Positions 61,477-64,000 of a stretch of 64,000 bases of DNA are shown here, one piece after another. The notes below the pieces were generated by a model, which had not been told where the DNA came from, did no database searches, and worked only from the letters and a program-made list of their open reading frames with translations. Both the position numbers and the translations under genes were made by a program. Where the stretch lies: the NCBI RefSeq assembly GCF_030409055.1, contig NZ_CP116619.1, positions 5,324,109 through 5,388,108 on the forward strand. Direction: 5' to 3'. The number at the start of each line of letters is the position of its first letter. Within the stretch, counting starts at the first letter, position 1. This stretch comes from Trichocoleus desertorum NBK24. Its GTDB lineage: Bacteria; Cyanobacteriota; Cyanobacteriia; FACHB-46.

Positions 61477-64000
61477 AGCGATGCACCTACATGAGCAGAG
61501 GAATGAAGCAATGACGTTGGTGCAGATGACTGAGTTGTGGAATTGTTGTTCGAGGTGGTTGGAGTGGGTGCTACAACATTCGCTGGTGTAGAGGGAACTG
61601 CTGGCTGAGTAGCAACTGGCTTCACTTCAGATTCTTGTTGCTGTCGAGGCGGGACTTTTTGTAACCCAAAGCCATCGAATAACTCGTTGAGCTTCACGGT
61701 TAAACCGAGGTAAGGTCCATCCACGGTGCGAGAGCCACTGAAATCGCGATCGCTAGCACGTCCAAAGCCGTAGCCCGCCGAGAGCCGCAAGTTAGGAGTC
61801 ATGTAGTAGCCTGCTTCAATGTTGAAGCCAGTCTCGCTATAACCTAGGTTGGGTTGATTAATCCAACGAGCTTCTCCGACTAAATCCCAACTGTAGCCGA
61901 GACGATAGGTAGCGCGGAGTTGAGCTAGAGAGACATTGCTAGTACCAACCAAGTCTTTGGCGAGGTAGGTAGTGCTGTGGCGGTAAGCATATTTCCCGTA
62001 AAATTCCCAGCGCCAGTTCGGAGCATAGATGGCTTCAGCAGCAAAGAGTTGTTCTTCCGAACCAGTACCACTGCCTAATAAAACAGAGTCAGGAATCGTA
62101 GCAGGATTTTGGCGATATTCATAACGCAACAGAGCATTAAATTTATCATCATGGATATCGCGGTAAGCTAGTCCGACCTTCAGCGTTTTGGTATCTCCCA
62201 ATCCTGTGAGTTTTTGGTTTGCAGCGTTGGCTTGGTTGTAGCGAACCAAGGCGGTGAGAGAGGGTGTGATTTTGCCTGTTGCCGCAGCCGTAATAACTGT
62301 GTTGCTACCTTCAGAAGAAGAACGGTGTTCGTAGCGAGCGCTGGCTTGAAACTTAGGATTATCTGTGTACTCTAGACCGACACTATAGCTACTACCAGAA
62401 GCTAACCCTAAAGCCGAAGCACTTTGACCTGTGGCGAAAGGTTGCAGATACTGAGGGCCAGCCGCTGTTCGCTTAGTAAAGTCACCAAAAACATGTTCAT
62501 AAGCGAGATCCATCCGCAGACCAGGAGCGATATTCCAGCGTTGATTGAGGCCAACTGCACCTTGCATTTTCATGCCGTCACCCCCACCCAATAGTGTGTA
62601 GCGTCCGGTCAAGGTGGTGTCAGAACCGAGTTTGTAAGAACCATTTACATCTAGGCTGGTGATGGCATTGCCTGCATATTGTCCACGGGTAAAGAACTGC
62701 TGAGCCAGACGAACATTGACCCCAGACATCACTGCCCAATCTAAACCGAGGAGGGTGCGATCGCTATAAACGCTGTCTACTTTTGAGGAGAGCGTAGTTT
62801 CGTTTTGTGCCAGCAAGGTGAGGTTGCTAGCGAGAGGAACTGTCAGCCGAGAGCGTAACTGATCTGACTTGCCGCTGAGTTCGGGAGAGAGACGGTCTTC
62901 GCGATCGCGGTGAATCCAATCAAGATCTAGTTTTGACTTGCCAATCTTCTGTTGAATGCCTGCCGAGATAGTCGTCAGGGAGTTGTCTACTGGGCTACCA
63001 GGGAGAGCTTGAGAGCGAGGCGCAAACAGATCTTCAAAGGTGTCGAGAGGACGGGGAGCCACACCATAGTTGTCTTCGTGGTCGTACTGCGCCCGGAGAT
63101 TAGTGGTATCAGATAGTTTGCCTGTAACCTGAGCGCCGTAGCGAGTTTGTCCTGGTACAAAGCTAATGGTGGCATTGTTCGAGAAACCTGGGTCAGCAGC
63201 ACGGTAATAAGCTCGTCCTTGAATCCCTTTGGCAATCTCACCCTGAGCTTCTAAACGATACGCAGAACCACTCACCTTGCCCATGACATCAGAGTCATTG
63301 TTGGAGTGAGCATATTCAGCAATCAGTTGCCCTTTGGAACCTAAACTGATCAGGGCATCGGCCCCATAAAGCTCAAAGTCACGAATACCTTGATTTTCTT
63401 TAATGTAGGTAGCGCCTAACCAGCTTTCATGATTGAGTGTGCGATCGAGGTGGTATTGAACCCGACCAGCATAGATGTTGCTGGAACCTTGGCTTTCGTA
63501 TTGGTAGGTGGCTACAATTCGCCGAACTAATACCTCGCCATCTGCGCCGATGTCTGTACGAAGTAAAGGTTGGCGGAAGATCAAAGTGCCGCGATCGTAG
63601 TCAACATCATAATCAGCGCCTCGATTGAGTGCTTGACGATCGAGTACTGTACCAGGACGATTGAGTTCTTCTAATTCAACAAAGACATTTTCACTACCAG
63701 GAACTAGGAGGCGACGAGAGAGAAAGTAGTAACCACTGGTGCCATCCGGTGCGATCGTATCTCTTTGGAATCCTTCTACATCATTACCGTAGAAACCTGT
63801 AACTTGTAGATCACCAAGGCTATAGTTAGCTTTGAAGCCATGTAGTTGCCGTGAGATCGCTGTAAATTGTTGTGATTTTGTCGCAAATTCGTTGGTGTTG
63901 TAGTCGCCCCACATTGCAAAGTCAGGCGCGGCACCTGCAACCTTAGCGGAACGTTCTACTTTTAAATAAAGGCTATCTTTGGAGGGGGTAAGATTATCAA
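61473..64000 (-). CDS. Large outer-membrane beta-barrel protein (5' part outside window)
   Basis: At least 842 codons; the frame stays open to the window edge upstream of the ATG at 63914, so the start is outside. Repeated amphipathic beta-strand pairs (VDYDRGTLIFRQPLL, RIVATYQYESQGSSNIYAGR, GAQVTGKLSDTTNLRAQY) show a large barrel with an N-terminal plug or passenger-like region. A Ser/Pro/Thr-rich tail (TPTTSNNNSTT) follows the last strand, unlike most barrels that end in Phe. Probably in the outer membrane, transcribed upstream of the DUF11 protein. Confidence 0.75.
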   Translation of the reverse strand, partial: DNLTPSKDSLYLKVERSAKVAGAAPDFAMWGDYNTNEFATKSQQFTAISRQLHGFKANYSLGDLQVTGFYGNDVEGFQRDTIAPDGTSGYYFLSRRLLVPGSENVFVELEELNRPGTVLDRQALNRGADYDVDYDRGTLIFRQPLLRTDIGADGEVLVRRIVATYQYESQGSSNIYAGRVQYHLDRTLNHESWLGATYIKENQGIRDFELYGADALISLGSKGQLIAEYAHSNNDSDVMGKVSGSAYRLEAQGEIAKGIQGRAYYRAADPGFSNNATISFVPGQTRYGAQVTGKLSDTTNLRAQYDHEDNYGVAPRPLDTFEDLFAPRSQALPGSPVDNSLTTISAGIQQKIGKSKLDLDWIHRDREDRLSPELSGKSDQLRSRLTVPLASNLTLLAQNETTLSSKVDSVYSDRTLLGLDWAVMSGVNVRLAQQFFTRGQYAGNAITSLDVNGSYKLGSDTTLTGRYTLLGGGDGMKMQGAVGLNQRWNIAPGLRMDLAYEHVFGDFTKRTAAGPQYLQPFATGQSASALGLASGSSYSVGLEYTDNPKFQASARYEHRSSSEGSNTVITAAATGKITPSLTALVRYNQANAANQKLTGLGDTKTLKVGLAYRDIHDDKFNALLRYEYRQNPATIPDSVLLGSGTGSEEQLFAAEAIYAPNWRWEFYGKYAYRHSTTYLAKDLVGTSNVSLAQLRATYRLGYSWDLVGEARWINQPNLGYSETGFNIEAGYYMTPNLRLSAGYGFGRASDRDFSGSRTVDGPYLGLTVKLNELFDGFGLQKVPPRQQQESEVKPVATQPAVPSTPANVVAPTPTTSNNNSTTQSSAPTSLLHSSAHVGASL

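Noticed and set aside
1-64000. tRNA, rRNA, riboswitch or CRISPR elements in general
   Set aside because: No segment had the conserved loops or repeats needed; this is eye inspection, so short RNAs could still be missed.

Overview
The window is cyanobacterial chromosome. The octamer GCGATCGC (HIP1) is scattered through genes and spacers on both strands, and the gene set is typical of a cyanobacterium, probably a filamentous or Leptolyngbya-like one (genus not resolved): SbtA/SbtB bicarbonate uptake, a CmpR-like LysR regulator, Nif11, several pentapeptide-repeat proteins, a giant Ser/Thr-kinase/AAA/histidine-kinase hybrid, DUF11 surface proteins and several IS elements. I found no rRNA, tRNA or CRISPR array.

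Layout. 1-2,260: the 3' end of an outer-membrane barrel gene, a Ub-Mut7-C protein, two tiny one-helix membrane ORFs separated by a 15-bp-stem hairpin, and a small hypothetical gene. 2,290-5,710: a GH57 glycosidase, an HEVGH membrane metallopeptidase-like protein and a hypothetical. 5,855-7,190: an ISAzo13-type insertion sequence. 7,219-9,319: a leftward sbtA-sbtB-carbonic anhydrase operon (inorganic carbon uptake). 9,569-13,445: a serpin, a J-domain/pentapeptide fusion and an FAD desaturase-like enzyme. 13,578-15,634: a translationally coupled pair made of a ParA ATPase fused to a PD-(D/E)xK-like nuclease domain and a ParB-like/Rho_N protein, followed by an AT-rich spacer; this is the most unusual locus here. 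16,015-28,940: SH3b protein, class C beta-lactamase-like hydrolase, SPOR-like protein, trpD, pentapeptide protein, an exported-looking methyltransferase, a membrane adenylate cyclase, an animal-type heme peroxidase, a U32/RlhA protein carrying an in-frame palindromic repeat, and a transaldolase-like aldolase.

29,188-30,434: an ISH3-type element that appears to split a short ORF. 30,530-33,364: glutathionyl-hydroquinone reductase-like protein, glycosyltransferase, a tiny membrane ORF and a DUF2237 protein. 33,418-41,309: the 2,024-residue hybrid kinase and a GAF histidine kinase. 41,447-45,036: HdeD-like, Spx/ArsC-like, lumenal pentapeptide protein, 2-hydroxyacid dehydrogenase and a UbiG-like methyltransferase. 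45,134-46,293: an IS630-type element with TA target duplication and a transposase split at an A8 run. 46,318-57,780: hemD with no ordinary start codon at its natural N-terminus, a diguanylate cyclase, a class V aminotransferase, membrane proteins (including TraX), an HD hydrolase, the CmpR-like regulator with a palindrome in its leader, a Nif11 protein, an SDR and a GAF-PAS-adenylate cyclase. 57,819-64,000: a leftward surface-protein cluster, with a DUF11 protein downstream of a large outer-membrane protein that runs off the window.

Functional themes: inorganic carbon acquisition (sbtA, sbtB, carbonic anhydrase, CmpR-like regulator); cyclic nucleotide and two-component signalling built from shuffled GAF, cyclase and kinase modules; photorespiratory-type metabolism (2-hydroxyacid dehydrogenase, alanine-glyoxylate-type aminotransferase); envelope and surface proteins at both window ends; and an active repeat/IS load.
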